From Cinclus cinclus (taxonomy: Eukaryota; Chordata; Aves; Passeriformes; Cinclidae), in NCBI RefSeq assembly GCF_963662255.1, contig NC_085055.1:15238704-15302703 (forward strand): a stretch of 64,000 nucleotides of DNA, given 5' to 3'. The translations under genes and the position numbers were made by a program. Shown one piece after another: positions 17,933 through 30,800 of the stretch. A model generated the notes under the pieces. It was not told the origin of the DNA. It searched no databases and saw only the letters and a list, made by a program, of their open reading frames with translations. The number at the start of each line of letters is the position of its first letter. Within the stretch, counting starts at the first letter, position 1.

Positions 17933-20048
17933 CTATTTTTATTAAAAACAAATCTTTTACAAAAATGCCAGGTTTATGATAATGCAAAGAACAGTTATGT
18001 AAGTATGTGTTTATCTTGGCCAACTGATCCACGTGCTGGACTGTATTATCCCACTTACTGTTTGTTCTGTCAATAAATTAACATATATCAAAACACTTAA
18101 GGACTGTGACAATTTATGTGCCAAAGAAAACCACTTAAGCATACTTCTCTTCCAAAACTATTTCTTAAACTCTGGTTATCTGTGTCTCTCTGTGCCAGTT
18201 TCCCAACAGGAATATGCTGCACGGGTCTATTTATGGCCAGTAGGGCTGGGACTTGGCTACAGTGGGGCTGCAAGGAAGACAGCACAGGGAACAGCGCTGT
18301 ATGAGCTCACCACCTCCTGTGACAAACCCACCTGCAGCAGCTCCTAAGGGTTTACTGAAGCTGCCAGATGCAGTTGCCAACATGGAAAACAGATTCCAGT
18401 GCTGATAGGAAGAGTTTCTGTGAAACAGAAGCATGTAGCAGACATCCAGAAATATAAAATCACAACAGGAATTAGGGAAACAATGTATTTGTGGAATAAA
18501 CTGCATGTTTTTGCACTGGGAGGATCTTGCTGGATGGGAAGAAATCACAAATATACTGCTGCACAGCATAGCAAAGGGATCCTGATACTCCTATAAATGT
18601 ATGTGACTGGGCATGAACTGCATAAAAGTCCAGGAATGAGCTCAAAGAGAAGCAGCAGTAACTTCAATTCTTAAATGCATCGTGCTTTATTCTTCAAGTG
18701 AAATGAATGAACTTTCATGTAATGCACAGAAGGGAAATCCTTACAGAAATTATTAAAAAAAAACCCAACAAAACAAACCCTTAATGACTTCTGCATACAT
18801 AGGAACCTCTTCACTTTAATGGAAAACCTGGTGTCATAAAGAGACTAAAGAGATCCTGATTTTGCTGAGCTGCTTTAATCAAGTCTAAACCCTTGGAACT
18901 TCTCCATTCTTCACACAACACGCTGGCTCATCCATGTCTCCTTCTGCATCAGAGACTAAAAAGCCAAAGACACAAAGACCCCTGACTGCTTTATGAAATT
19001 CTGTACTGTATTTTTGTTTGCTAATTGTTTCACTGTGGAGTAAAACTCAGTTATTACTACTACCCCTGAACAGTGCTGATTTTCAGGTTAGATGTCTATC
19101 TCATATCCATTTTTTAATTTAGAAAACCTGTGAAGATAAAATTTTGCCTATTTTAATTGTAGTTAGCTGTTTGAGAATGGAACTGCATTCTGAGTTGAAA
19201 ACTGGAAACCAAATTATATTGTTCTGTTGTTGTGTGGGGGCACAGGCCCCACCCATTTTGAAACATGGACACTTCCTATAAATTCGAGGGGTAGCACAGT
19301 CTGTCATTAATTTCAACATCTCTAGTATCAACATCTGCCTAGTATCAGGCTAGACCCCAAAAGCCACTCTTAGCAAATCCAGCCCTCCAATCCACACCAG
19401 ACCTCTCCTCCTCAAAAAAAAAAAAAAACCAAAACCCTAAAAACCCTCCAAAAAATAAAAACACTAGGAAAAAAAGCTATATAACTTGGCTATAGAAACT
19501 TCCTTACTCACATATTTAAATAACTAGAAGGTGTTGGCACAGGTAAACTTCATCTTCTCATTATTCACACTCGCAGATGTTATATCCTCTGTACCATGTT
19601 ACAACACTTGTTTTTTTTTTACCTTGACTTACTTTTCTATTTTTAATTTTTGGCCAAGGCAGTGACAAAAAGATGCATTTAGAATTCAAGTATATATAAA
19701 AATGATAATAAAATAACAAACCCATGTAAACGTCACACCATGACAGAATGGAAGAATTCAGCTAGAATATAAATGAACTACTCAGGAGGGAGCTAGATGA
19801 ATTATTTTGTTTCTCACAGAAATCATTGTTTGTTTTGTGTTTCAAAAAGTTCTATCTTCCCTCTTGGACTTTGCAAATTTGCATTGCTACACAAAGCAGA
19901 GTGCCTTATGCTACCCAGTGTGGAAAGAAGAGACCGAATTGTAGGGACTCCCCCTTGTTTCATTAAGTACTTTAAAGGTCCGTGCACTTGATTCTCAAAG
20001 GGGAGTTTCCTTCTTCCTAGTTCTGTCTCTGTTCCCTGCTTTTTCCAG

Positions 20049-20248
20049 GTTTGTTCCAGTATCCTGCAGCAGGGACCCTCTGGAGCGCTGCCTGTGCTGC
20101 TCCGGGAGGGAAGGGCTGCTGCCTGCCTCGGGAGCCTTCTGCTGCTCACGTACACACAGCAGCCTCTCTCCCTGCTGCTGGACACGCTGGAGTTTGCCAC
20201 CATAAAGAACAGGGTATCTGGGATCTTTTGAGAAATCAGAGAGACCAG
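20049..20248 (+). other. Exon-like GC-rich segment with near-consensus splice sites, identity unknown
   Basis: A long pyrimidine tract (about 20,015-20,046) ends in tttttccag|G at 20,047-20,048. The far side is gagaccag|gtaagag with GT at 20,049+200 (20,249-20,250). Both sites are near consensus on the plus strand. The 200-bp block is GC-rich against its surroundings. One frame from 20,049 runs 60 codons, leucine-rich in its second half (around LLLDTLEFATIKNR), to a TGA at 20,229. Another frame, from 20,051, is open right across. I recognise no protein family. It could be an exon of a plus-strand lncRNA or unknown gene, a decayed coding exon, or chance. Confidence 0.35.
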
Positions 20249-21343
20249 GTAAGAGACTTTGAAGTCTCCTTCAGGCAAGTCTTGCGTTCAAGTTACACAG
20301 TAGGTTTACTTTGGCTGTTCTGTGATCCTGTCAGCTTTTCTCCCCTGTGTGTGTGAGGAATGACCAAATATAAAAGATGAAAGTGGGGGAACAAAATCAC
20401 AACCCCTTAAAGCAAACTAAACTGTTTGGATCCATAAAGTTTCTAAAATCAGTATAATTATTTACATCCTCTTTTTGGTGAAACTGTTAACTAGACTTCA
20501 TGGCATTTTCAATAGTAATTATGCTAAAATATTGATGGACTCAAACATTAAAAATCTTGATCATACAAGATTTTCTATGGAAAAATGTATTAAACAAGAA
20601 TTTTGTTATTTCCCATAAACATTTATTAACATAAAGAATATCTTAAAAGCATTTCAGCAAGGTCGTATATTTGCTTTTTTTAAAAAAAAAATACTCAAAA
20701 TATTCTTACCAAGAATACCCCATTCTTAATTTCTGTACCTAATTAAATGCTTACAAAGCACATGCCTTTCCTGAACACTGTAGCCACTGGATCTTTTAAA
20801 ATCTTAATTCTGATTGTAAGGCAACCAATTATCGACATTTTTGTCCCTGATTTAGGTACACAAAATGCCTTGTGAAGTAATTTAGCTGAATTACAAGCTA
20901 TATTCCCAATTCTTACAGCTCTACTCTTCAACTCTGAAATCAGAGTATTTTTTAAAACATTGTTTATTATGATGAGTCCCAGGAATACACAAAGTATTTA
21001 AGCAGCAGTCTCATCACAGCTGGACACAGTAACACTGATATACTCTCTTTACTGCTATTAAAGAATTTCTGGTTTATTTAATGTGCATAAATCACATAAA
21101 CTTTAGCTAAATATGCCTCTGTAAGTATTTGTAAGAACTTCAAGTAAATTGCATGCAATTGTCCACTCTAAGTTGATTGTTACTGGGATCTTATTGGCCT
21201 GATTTGGATTTCATGTGCATGCTCTTTTCAACACAATATGGGATCTGTCCTTATCACATGTGAGTAAATGCTGCAATCTTTGTCATACAGATGACCAGGA
21301 ATTAAAGATAGTATCTTTTAAGGAATTTATCATACATTTATTT

Positions 21344-21450
21344 ATAGAATCATTTAGATTAGAAAAGACCTTTAAGATCATCAAGCTCAACTGTTAACCC
21401 AACACTGCCACGTCTACTGCTAAACTATGTCCTTGAGTGGCACATCTACA
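21344..21450 (-). repeat. CR1 3'-end fragment
   Basis: 'atagaatcatttagattaga', then a block with 'aagatcatcaagctcaac' and 'aacccaacactgccacgtc', matches the avian CR1 3' end in antisense. About 107 bp remain. Confidence 0.88.
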
Positions 21451-22732
21451 GATCTGAAATGGGAATGCCCTTTTGGTGTCATGGGTTAGAGAAAACTCAG
21501 GGTACTGGAATGATTAGAGAAGGCAGCATATTAGCCAAGGGAAAAAAAGGATCACTCTGCTATAATCATTACAGAATATGTACAATTCTTTTTTCTCATG
21601 TTCACAAAAAAATTTCCTCCTGTACTTCCAACTTCATATTTATATTCTTTTGCTTTCTAATCTCTGCAAATGAATGTAGTGACCACTCATACTGGGCCTT
21701 AATACATCTTACCTTAGATTAATCAAAATTAATTCCAAAATGGTTGGAAGGTTTGCACTGTAACTCCTGACAGAAGCTTCCATGCCAGAAACAAAGGACA
21801 ACATGTCAGTTCTCTGCAGAAGGAAACAAAACACCTCAGGGCATTAAAAAGTGCTTGTACAAAACTTCCTTATAAAAAATGCTCATAAACACAAGAGGGG
21901 AGAGTGGGTGGCAGAAAAGTGCACAGATTACATAAAAAACAGAAAAGAAAGCAGACTGAGAAAAGGAAACATTTTTCCATATGCAATATATTTTGAATAG
22001 TTCTGACAAATTCTACAGCCTGTACTTATACACAGTAACAGAACACAAAACAGAAACAAGAAAAAATGAATCACCTAACCCTAACAACATAGTTCCAGCT
22101 ATCTTTAAACTCAGACTAATTATTAGAAACTTTTTAAACACTGTCGAATTCCTAAGGCTTCTCTGCATGCTCTTACACTAAATGATGAAGCAGCACTTCT
22201 CTCCCCACCCACCAATTTAGAATGCAACAATGCTGCAGATGTCACATCCCCCAGGTTCATTTTGGTGGGTTCTGCCCCTGCCATCAGTTAGGTTTCTCTC
22301 TTTATACCCAGGTCCTGTATGTAATCCCCATTCATTCAGGTAAATGCTAACATTTTAAACAGCCAGGCCTCACAGTAAACACACAGCTTATCTCAGGTTT
22401 GTTGTAATTTATTTCTGAGTTATTCTCAAACAATGTTACAAAACATTTTAATGTCTTGATAAGAAAATAAAATTTAAATAAAAATACATTCAACAATACA
22501 TCATAACATTAAAATTTTTACAATCCTAACAGAACTAATTACTGAATAACATCACTTTCCTAGACTAATCAAAATGAAGGCAACTTTTATTATTAATCAT
22601 CCTACTTGTACCTAATTAAATTCTAGAACATCTACTGCACTTTAAAACATTATAAAATGAGAAATCAAATCTTAATGGTCACAAATATTCATGGCCTTCT
22701 GGGTTTTTTTCTCAATATTCCAGTACCAAAGC

Positions 22733-22772
22733 AAAAAAAAAAAAAAAAAAAAAAGAAAAAAAAAAGAAAAAA
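22733..22772 (+). repeat. A-rich simple repeat
   Basis: A 40-bp nearly pure A run, broken only by single G bases. No retroelement body was recognised next to it. Confidence 0.8.
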
Positions 22773-24532
22773 GTGCACATTATAAAACCCCAACATTGCA
22801 AGAGTGTACTACTCAATTTTTTCATAAACTTGACTTTGAAAACAACAGAAAATGGCTGTTTGGAAGAGGGTTTGCCACATTGTTAACTCATATACAACCG
22901 AACCTAATTCTGACACTCAACCACATTCCACTTTGTTTAATGGCAGCTTTTGATTAATGGCAATTAATCTTTGCCCATACCTTGGCAAAACATATTCATA
23001 GGCATTGCTGTATTCTCCCTCAGTTTTAAACGCTGGCAAATAAAAGTCCTGTTGAACACATCAAATGTGTAAAAAAGGAAAAGGCAAAACCAGCTGAGGT
23101 GATTAAATGATTGTGATATTGCAGATCCTAAGACCGAATCCCAGATATTCTAAAATATCTTGGTATCAAAACAAACTCATTTTAACATGTTACCTTCCTT
23201 CCAAAGAGATTTCAATCCTGTCTTGCCACCTTGCTTCCATCATAGAAAGCCTTCTTAGAAGAGTATAATAAACGTGTGGTAATTTCAACAGCTTACTCCT
23301 TCAAGCATTGTGGATTTCTATTCTAAGTTACATTCCTAATTAATTTGGCCAAATTGTGATTGGAAAATCCCCCCTAAAAAAAAAGAAAAAGCAAAACCAG
23401 AACTAAAAAAACACCCAGCAAAACAACAAAAGACCCCACAGAAAAGGCTTTAAAAATAAAAGTACCACATACAACTTTTATTAAAAATAATATTCCAAGG
23501 AGTACCACTGTATTTAATACTGATGAAGCAAAGTTGCCACAGTAATACCTTTGCTTCTTCCTGGTTATATACATATACTTTTTCTCAGCAGAAAACTAAC
23601 ATCTCAGATGAAGTGAGCATCAATTAATCTTACTGAAGTCAGGAATGCCAGTTTAAAATTGTGTTAAGTGGCAAATACGAATCCACATAACTAAAGATAC
23701 AAAAATATTCACTGAAGCATTGCTTAAAGACAAAACAATGTTGATCATTCAACTGATCATAACAAGCAGATACTACAAAGTATCTAAAAATAATCTGGGA
23801 TAGTCCAGATATCTAAAGTGCTTTGAGTGATTATAATAGAGATTATTTATTAGATTTGTAGTCAAAAGTTGAGCTGGACGTAGTTATTACTTTTTATAAA
23901 AACAAAAAAATTAAATCATACATGGGATGATGTTAATTGACCAGTACTTAACCACAGTCTGTTCACACTTAAATTTTTCTATCTGTAGGCAAACCTATTT
24001 AACAAGAATGTTACTACCCTGCATTTCTTTTTAGATTAATAAAAAACATGTACCTTAAAAAATGCTAAAGAAAATAGATAGTGGTCTAATGTCACTCCAT
24101 ATATTACTCCAAATGTAAACAAGAGGTACAACGTAAGTTCCCTGATTTCTTCTTTAGTACTTAATAACACAACTAACACTGGTGTCTGCTGTCCAGATTA
24201 TTTGCAGCATACTACATGGTTCTATAGAACTTCAACTGTAGATAAATCAAGTCTTGACAACACCTAATACAAGGAAAAAAAATAAGTAAAATGTATTGAA
24301 TGTGAAGCTTCAGATCTTTTCCACATTGTAAGATCTTGGGATTTCTATTTTGAGATCTGTATCAGCAGGGCAGGCACTCATGGTAAACTCATGCAAGTTT
24401 GCAGTGTATGTACTGAGATTTAATCCAACCAACAAATGCAGTGTGGATTTTCTTCCATGAAAAAGCTTATTTGTCTAGAAAGTTCTTTCCAATAAGACAA
24501 CAATGGCAAAACAACATTTAGATTTATTCACA

Positions 24533-24538
24533 TCTGTT
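24533..24538 (-). terminator. Candidate proximal RASA2 polyadenylation signal
   Basis: AATAAA on the minus strand lies about 250 nt after the RASA2 stop. It is followed by the GU-rich stretch tgttgttttgccattgttgt, a good downstream element. Longer 3' UTRs ending at other AATAAA motifs further left are possible. Confidence 0.4.
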
Positions 24539-24784
24539 ACTTCAAGAACCTGGAACGTCAAGTTCTTCAGCAGAATGAGAATAAACCTTAAAGACCAGAT
24601 TTCTAAGAAGGTATTTTTCTATTAAATATTAAATAGATTGTCAACACAACTAGCATTTATGTTCATTCTTAAATACTTTGCAAAAATGCATATAATGAAT
24701 TAAAAAAAGAAAACAAACAAAAACCAAAACACTCTAGAACATTTCCAGTTTCTTTTTTCATCCAAGTGGGACAGTTTGGTTTGG

Positions 24785-24815
24785 TTAGGAAACTTTTCCA
24801 ACAATTGGGTTTTCT
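24785..24815 (-). CDS. RASA2: RASA2 coding exon 24 (terminal, 31 bp coding)
   Basis: The acceptor ttttttgcag|agaaaacc is at 24817-24816, phase 2. It encodes [10 protein letters not shown] and TAA, matching the ENPIVGKAS end of mammalian RASA2. This micro-coding part is too short for open-frame scans. The 3' UTR follows to the left. Confidence 0.93.
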
Positions 24816-27800
24816 CTGCAAAAAACCAAAATATTATGTGTAAATACTTTTAAGATAACATGTGCTTTTTAGTTCTCATCGTACAATTTTAATTTATCAA
24901 GCAAAAAAACCCCAGTTTTTACCATTAATTGTGAATCTTAGTAATTTGCAAAAACCTCATTTACTTTCACCTCTAAATCACAGTAAAGTTTTCTAAACAA
25001 CTCGGGTCAAAAACTAACCTATGCAAACCAAATCAGGGTTTGAGCTTTTCTTTGTTTCCTGATGAATCAATCCTTATTGATGCCAAGAAGAAATCTAAAA
25101 ACTTGCTAGTGGTGTGTCAGAGGCATGAGCCAGGACTGAGGAGAATTAAAGAATGTTCTCTGGAACAACAATGTACTCCAAAGAACAGAGGACTTTACCT
25201 TCACAAGAAATAGTATTTATCATCAAGTATGGCAAGCGAAATACAGACAGTAATTATACTACCTGAAAGATATGTTTCTCCAGTAAAATTCTGACAGTTT
25301 CACATAATTCTATACTTCAATTATTACCAAAATTTTGAAAGAGAATATATTAGAAGCTAGGCATACTGTTACAGATAAATTTTGTGTGCAATTCAAATGT
25401 AAAGTTGAAAGGAAACAGAAGAGTCACTGCACCCACTTACAGAAATCTCAACAGGAACAGATGAATCTGCACCAGACTGGTAAAAAGCTGCACTACTACA
25501 AATGATGTACCTTATTTTCTCCATGTCTGTGTTGTCTAACTCTACCTTTACCTTCATTATCTCCACCCCAACAAGTCTGGCTCGTCCCATGATTTATTTT
25601 TTTCAAAATACACATTTATCAATGTCCAAGTTACATAAGCTACTTACTCACTACCATATTTGGCACTAGAGGATCTCTTCTTCTGGTATTTTTCATGTGA
25701 TTCATTCAGCTTTTCCACTATATCTATTATCTGTTGGAGTGTATGAAAAGTGGCTACAGAATCTTCAATGGTGAAGTTTGAATAATCATCTGGTTCTTTC
25801 CGAGGACCTTGATAGACTGCTATACTTCCACAAGCCTCTACAAAAACAACCACAACCATCCCATTTAGAATTCCAACAACTAAAAACGAATCTATGCAAA
25901 TGGTAACTCCAAAATTCTGAAATGTAAAGTTACTCTGGCTTATACATAAAATGGATTAATATAAAAGCAGGAGGCAGTATCAACTAAATGTATTTACAAT
26001 TCTGTATCTTTTTCTGTTAGCTGTGTTCAGCATCTTGAGTATCCAGCTCTCTGCACATTAAGAGAAGTTCAGTGGTTTCCTGCAGCAAAACCATGCCTAA
26101 CATAGTCAGGAAAGGGACAGCAAAGGCAGAAAAGCCATCACCTACAGTTGCAGTCTCTGTTTAAACTATTAAAAATATTACATATATGGAAATTCAATTA
26201 GAACAATGCCTGATACCTATTGGAAAGAAATGCCTGAAGAACATCAGACACCAGGGCACTGAAGATAAAAATTCAATCGCTTTCTCTACTTTCTGTTATT
26301 TTCAGGTGAATTGTTAAATTCAGTTTTCAAAATTATGTTCTTAACCTAGAGAATTAGAACTGAATATCAGTGTAATTAATCTTAATTATCATTTAAGTAC
26401 CTTCCAACTTCTGTAGTTTAGACCTGTTGATAGTGAAAAGTGAGTAAATTCTTTCTGTCTCTCTGTCTCCATCAATCTCAATTTGAGTATCAGCAGGAAC
26501 ATCTCTAAAAGGTGAACAGAGATACAGGTAATCAATACCAGTAATTCTTGAAAGCAAGTAAAAACTGATTCTTTTTCAATATACATAGCCTTTTAATATG
26601 TTTAGCACTCATAGACAGCTTCACAAAACTTAGTATGTAGTTTATATAACCTACCCAGTTAAATTTTTTTTAAATAAATCACAGCATTTGTTTTCAGAAA
26701 TCAACAGCTTCTAAAAAGACACTAAAACATTTTGAGATGTTATTAATTTTTCTGACATACCTACAAAACCCAAATGATTTGTCAGAATCTACATCCAAGA
26801 TTATTTAGCTGACTTTCTTAGGGCACTCCTTTAAAATATGTGAAGTTCAAATAAAATAGCGATTGTATAAAACAAGAAAAAGTCATTAAGGAGGGTAGGT
26901 TTCCAGGCTGAACCTTCTGCAGCAATTGTTTCATACAGATGATCTTGGCGTGTCATATTTCTGCATTCAACCTAGCATCTGAATTAAATCTATTAGTCTG
27001 CATGAAGAAATCTGAGCCATTGGGTATTTGTGATTCCCGTGCTGAGCTGGCACACAAAGTAATAGAGAAATCCAGCACTTGGTGCCTTAGCACTGTGGCC
27101 GTTTTTGTGGCATCACTTGCTGAACTGGACAGGGAAGGCCTCGCTTCCTTGTTGCCAAGCCGCAGCGACTCCCGCGCTCCCTGGCACCCTGGCCCTGGCC
27201 CTGGCCACGTTCGCTCCCCGGGGCAGGGACTCACGCCGTGCAGCGAGCGCAGCCCTCGGTGCTCTCTATGGTGGCCTTGCAGCAGAGCCAGTTCCCGTTC
27301 AGGAAAGCAGAGGGGTGGTAAAAGCTCAGCCTCTTCTGGTTGCACCTCGTTACCCGGCAAAGAGCCTCTATCCACTCACTGGCTTCTACACAGTTATTTG
27401 CTTGGATATACAGTGGCTTTTCCCCATGAAGTACTTGAAACATCTGTAGAAGATACACATCATTCTGCTAAGTAAAAAATTCCTGTTACTGAGCAACTTC
27501 AAATATGTCAAAACATATTTCAGTACTCGGGCAATTCCACAAACTCAAATCAAGTCAGAAAGTGAGACAAGGGAGAACAGCAGACTTTTCACCTCTTTCA
27601 ATTACACAGAGGAAAAAAGCCCCACCAGATCAGCTCCCTGTGTTCTGTCCACACTACTTCCTCATCTAAGAAGAAGCCCTTATAAATTACAACAGGATAC
27701 ATCTTCTGTCCTCTTGATCCCCATATCTTTAGGTGTAACCCCAGATTTCACAAAGCATGACCTTCATGCTTCATATCCTGACAGGAACAGAAGATTCACA

Positions 27801-30800
27801 GAAGTCTCTCCTTTAGCCATCACTGGCCTTAGTGACAGCAGTTCTTTTATCAGTGCCTCAGATGTTTGGATTGACGTAAGAACAGAAATAACCAATGTGT
27901 TCAGGGCCAGAATAAGGCTGTGAGCACAGACAACTGTCTCAGCTGATGAAGGGCTTGCAAGAAGTTCTCACCAAAAGGAATAAGTACAAGTTTGGCAATA
28001 ATACATTTCCAGTAATACATAATATAATTTCAAGTGCTTTGCAGTAAGGTAGCGTAGTTTTAACCTTCATTCCAGAAATTTGGAAAGGGGGGCAAAGTTA
28101 AAATCAGTCAGAAAACAGTGCAGATAGCCAAATTTCCAGGTTAATTTCCATGTTCAGAGTACTTGGAGATACTGCATACAGCTTGTTATCCTGATCCATA
28201 AAAGACTTTTTGCTGAAGTATTTAGCAATGGGGTTTCATTAACTCTGTTAGCTAATTACAATCTTTTATTTAAAGAACATATCAAGAATTACATATAAAC
28301 TATCTTTTGACCCACATTTTTCTTGTTGAAGGAGCTCTCATCAAGTTTCTCCACTGCAAGGATGTTTTTGATTGGAATAGTGAAAATTGGTTCTTTATCT
28401 GTAAAAAAGCAGTAAACAGAGAAGTGAAGCAATCTTTAAGAACAGTTTTATCATCTCAGGACACTGACACTGCAGTTCATGCTCTAAAAATATGCATTTT
28501 TATTACTGAAAAAAAAAGGCTTGAATCAGACAGAAGGCAAAAGTAACTAAAATCATAGGTATTTTAGGAAAAGAAAAAAATTACACACTTTTAAAAGCAG
28601 AAAAAAGCTACAAACAATTAAACAATGCTGAAAAATAAAAATAATTGTAAAATAAACCTTTACCTTGCTGTTTGTGGTATGTGAATTCTCTGCTTGTTAG
28701 ACAGAACCATCGCTTCTTGAAATTCTTTTTACCAATCCGAGTCCTTCCCTGAGCTCTTTTGTACATTTCTCTGTAAAGACAGAATCAAATTAAATGCAAC
28801 CATTAGTCTTCAAAACCATTTACTGAGATAAGAAATTATTGTTCATCATGCAGCCATATAAAAATCCACTTCACTGTACATTGAAAAAAACCTACTACTT
28901 GTTCACAACAGATGCCCAAGATTACTTCCCAATATGGTGCTTGTGTACAGGGTTCCAAAAACAGGAAAGGAGCTTGAAAAGCACACAGTCTAGACTGGTG
29001 CTTGAAGCAGTAAATCTGGAGGGGATACATAATTTATTCAGATCAAGAACTGCAAACTTTCACAAAAGGGAATAAGGTGTGTCTACAAGATCCTCTTTCC
29101 TGACACTTTCTCCATGTGATTGCACTTGGCCTTACCTGGATCAGAAACTGAATTATCAATGAAATGACACTGGACATGGCTCAATAGCAAGGGCAGACAA
29201 ACTTCATTTAGAACACTTTAAGTGTACTCACTGCTAACTCTTTTGTTTTGAACAACACCCATCAATTTATAACTATAACCAAGTGCTATCTACTATGATT
29301 TCCTCCTTCATTTCTAGTCAGTATCCTAGTAAGAGATGCCTCTTCCTTGTTTGAAATTCGGATGCCTGTTTCACAGAAATACCTTTACTTCTTATAAAAC
29401 TGCTTCTCAAATAAATTACAGTATTTTTTCCCCATGAACGTTGTTTAAATCAACCTCAAGCAAAAAAAGAAAAAAAGAAAAAGCTCATTTCTTAGGAAGA
29501 GTGACTTTCACTTCAATCTACATAACAGCATTCTATCACTAAATATTAAATACTTTAATTACAGGGTGGTTTTCTATCTAACTTTAACAGCAGAACATTT
29601 AGCTGGCTAGGCTTATAAAGGAGGTAGAATAATTTTAGGTTAATAATGTTCTTTTAAAATACACTTTCACAGTCCTCAAAAACCATCACAGAGCACACAC
29701 ACTGAACTGTGACAGTAAAGCAGACAGTCTTCAATAGGTTTTCAGCTGCTTTTAATTACTTTTTAAAGTATTTAAAAGATGAGTTATGGAAGTTTGCAGC
29801 TGTTCTTTTAAACTAATTCTACACTCTAAGAAGTGTCTAAATTACAAATACAGTAATTTCTACAGTATATCAGACATTTTAATAAGCATCAATCTGAATC
29901 TGGCATTAATGGAAGAAGACTGAAGTCAATTCTGTTATGGACAATATAAATTCAAAATGTATTTACCCTTCTTTTAGATGTACTGGTTCGCTCACACCAC
30001 TGGGCTCTTTACTCTCAGTAGAGGAAACATCATCCAGGAACTTCAGGAAAAAAAACACAGGGAATATAAACATACAATATTCAGAAACACAAAAACCCCA
30101 AAAACTATTCTGAAAATAAAAATGTACATTTTCTCCTTGAACAGAACAATTATTTTATGCAACAAATGATAACATATGGTAGGGCCTTGGAATAATATAA
30201 CAAGGGATGTGCAGAAGTCACACAAGCTTTCTCTAAAGAGTTCCTAAACAGCAGAGCCAATAAAATCTCTTTCAAAAGCTGTACACTTTACTTCTTAAAC
30301 TAAATTAGGTTAATTCACTATGTGTAACTCTTGTGCATTTGACTGCATTGGTTTTGCTATGTTGTTTTTTGATTTGGGGGTTTTATTATGTCTGAAACAG
30401 ACCACAACTTTTCTTTCTCTCTAGTAGAAAACCAAACACCAACACAACCTTTTAATAATGAAGACTGATCAGATATACACCAACAATAAAAAAAGAATAC
30501 AGTTGAAAGGTACCTTTTTAACAGATTCAGTAAATTTTTCTTCTTGAAATGTTTTGAAAAACTCACACATAAATGTCTCCTTGAAACTTGACTGAAAGTA
30601 AAAGTATATTGACATAAATAAACTTTCATATGAACTTTCAATAAACACAATATTTTAAATGAGAAGGAATTTTAATAGCCTTACAAGTTTGGTTTTGGTC
30701 AAACTTCCCCAGCTCCCCAAAGTCTGGATGGCTTTTGATATAAGAGTTAATGTTCTAGAAGTCTGTGTATCCTAAAACAACGAAACAAAATTTAGAAGTC

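Larger units (their letters stand above)
17061..24510. other. Intergenic region between RNF7 promoter and RASA2 3' end
   Basis: Mostly AT-rich. It holds two CR1 tail fragments (17,891-17,932 and 21,344-21,450), A-rich runs (19,414-19,428; 22,733-22,772) and one GC-rich exon-like block (20,049-20,248). The right part may be distal RASA2 3' UTR, because minus-strand AATAAA motifs also occur at 23,846-23,851, 23,477-23,482 and 22,408-22,413. Confidence 0.6.

Noticed and set aside
19823..20278. 151-codon minus-strand frame
   Set aside because: No recognisable domain. It overlaps the exon-like block, whose splice signals point to the plus strand instead.
21478..21500. 'tgtcatgggttaga' resembling the start of some passerine LTRs
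   Set aside because: Only about a dozen bases match and no second LTR, primer-binding site or internal region was found.
26939..27475. 178-codon plus-strand frame
   Set aside because: Antisense shadow of the GC-rich RASA2 exon 21.
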